A stretch of DNA of 64,000 nt, from NCBI RefSeq assembly GCF_025263685.1, contig NZ_CP092109.1, forward strand, positions 310,001-374,000, given 5' to 3'. Shown one piece after another: positions 63,682 to 64,000 of the stretch. Both the position numbers and the translations under genes were made by a program. The notes under the pieces are model-generated. The model saw nothing but the letters and a program-made list of their open reading frames with translations. It did no database searches and was not told the DNA's origin. Every line of letters begins with the position of its first letter. The stretch's first letter is position 1. This DNA comes from Geoalkalibacter halelectricus. Its GTDB lineage: Bacteria; Desulfobacterota; Desulfuromonadia; Desulfuromonadales; Geoalkalibacteraceae.

Positions 63682-64000
63682 TCACAGCCCCATCAGCGGG
63701 TCCGTCAGGCCAAGGACATACACGGCCAGCAGGCCCAGGATGCCAAGAGCAATCAGGTAGAAAACTGTCGGAATAATCGTCATGCGAATCGTCCTGCCTT
63801 CCTGCCCAAGCAGCCCGACGGTTGCCGAGGCAGCCACCACATTATGGATAGCGACCATATTTCCGGCGGCCGCGCCCATGGCCTGCAGGGCAAGCATCAC
63901 CGCTCCCGAAACACTCAGGGCGTTTGCCACTTCAAGCTGGAACTGGGAGAGCATCATGTTGCTGACGGTGTTGGAACCGGCGATAAATGCCCCAAGGCCG
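63682..64000 (-). CDS. lldP: L-lactate permease, C-terminal part (gene continues past the right edge)
   Basis: The last 105 codons of a LctP-family permease. 'GAFIAGSNTVSNMMLSQFQ', 'MLALQAMGAAAGNMVAIHNVVAASATVGL' and a final membrane helix are characteristic of the LldP C-terminus. The frame is open to position 64000, so the start is outside. It imports lactate (or glycolate) by proton symport. It is followed on the same strand, after 163 bases, by glcD and glcF. Confidence 0.9.
   Translation of the reverse strand, partial: GLGAFIAGSNTVSNMMLSQFQLEVANALSVSGAVMLALQAMGAAAGNMVAIHNVVAASATVGLLGQEGRTIRMTIIPTVFYLIALGILGLLAVYVLGLTDPLMGL

Overview
The window reads as GC-rich chromosome from an anaerobic, nitrogen-fixing bacterium of the Desulfuromonadales/Geobacterales type. 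This is inferred from the gene families only: an octaheme periplasmic cytochrome, a Nuo-like complex without its NADH module, a receiver/DUF4388 protein, NfnAB, a lactate permease next to GlcDF, and nif control by sigma-54 plus ANTAR antitermination.

Region 1 (1-12043, all minus strand) is a nitrogen-fixation island. nifH-nifD-nifK-nifX-ferredoxin-NifX-like is followed by an intrinsic terminator, then a separate nifB unit and modABC for molybdate uptake. nifH and nifB each have a -24/-12 promoter followed by a leader with two tandem intrinsic terminators. Each terminator is preceded by a small hairpin with an A1/G4 hexaloop, the signature of ANTAR RNA targets. A radical SAM protein, a macro-domain protein and a TonB-like protein lie upstream of nifH.

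Region 2 (12112-23764, minus) is one long operon for a complex I-like enzyme: nuoABCDHIJK, four antiporter-like subunits (502-, 587-, 535- and 474-residue class) and an 82-residue membrane protein. nuoEFG are absent.

Region 3 (24081-36224) holds an ANTAR response regulator with draT and draG on the minus strand, an MFS exporter, and on the plus strand a TetR-controlled RND efflux operon and an octaheme cytochrome. The ANTAR regulator is the obvious candidate to act on the nif leaders; DraT/DraG would switch NifH off and on by ADP-ribosylation.

Region 4 (36330-53063) carries an FKBP isomerase, ttcA, a SpoIIE-type phosphatase, a receiver-DUF4388-J domain-TPR protein, the gatCAB-mtnA-glnE operon, an OmpA-like lipoprotein, nfnAB with a 32-codon membrane peptide gene upstream, and htpX.

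Region 5 (53148-64000) carries ettA, a 6S RNA gene, a MITE-like element, an FAD oxidoreductase plus rhodanese-ferritin pair behind a GC-tract operator-like promoter, a PAS histidine kinase, a GNAT protein, a selenocysteine-containing AhpD/CMD-family protein (in-frame UGA with SECIS hairpin), and a lactate or glycolate oxidation cluster (glcF, glcD, lactate permease).

Several dispersed repeat families occupy spacers: GTAG-type REP pairs, a long 'TTCACCGC...GCGGTGAA' inverted repeat, a MITE with 22-bp ends, and a 'GGGGTCGCA' repeat. No tRNA, rRNA, CRISPR array or intact insertion sequence was seen.
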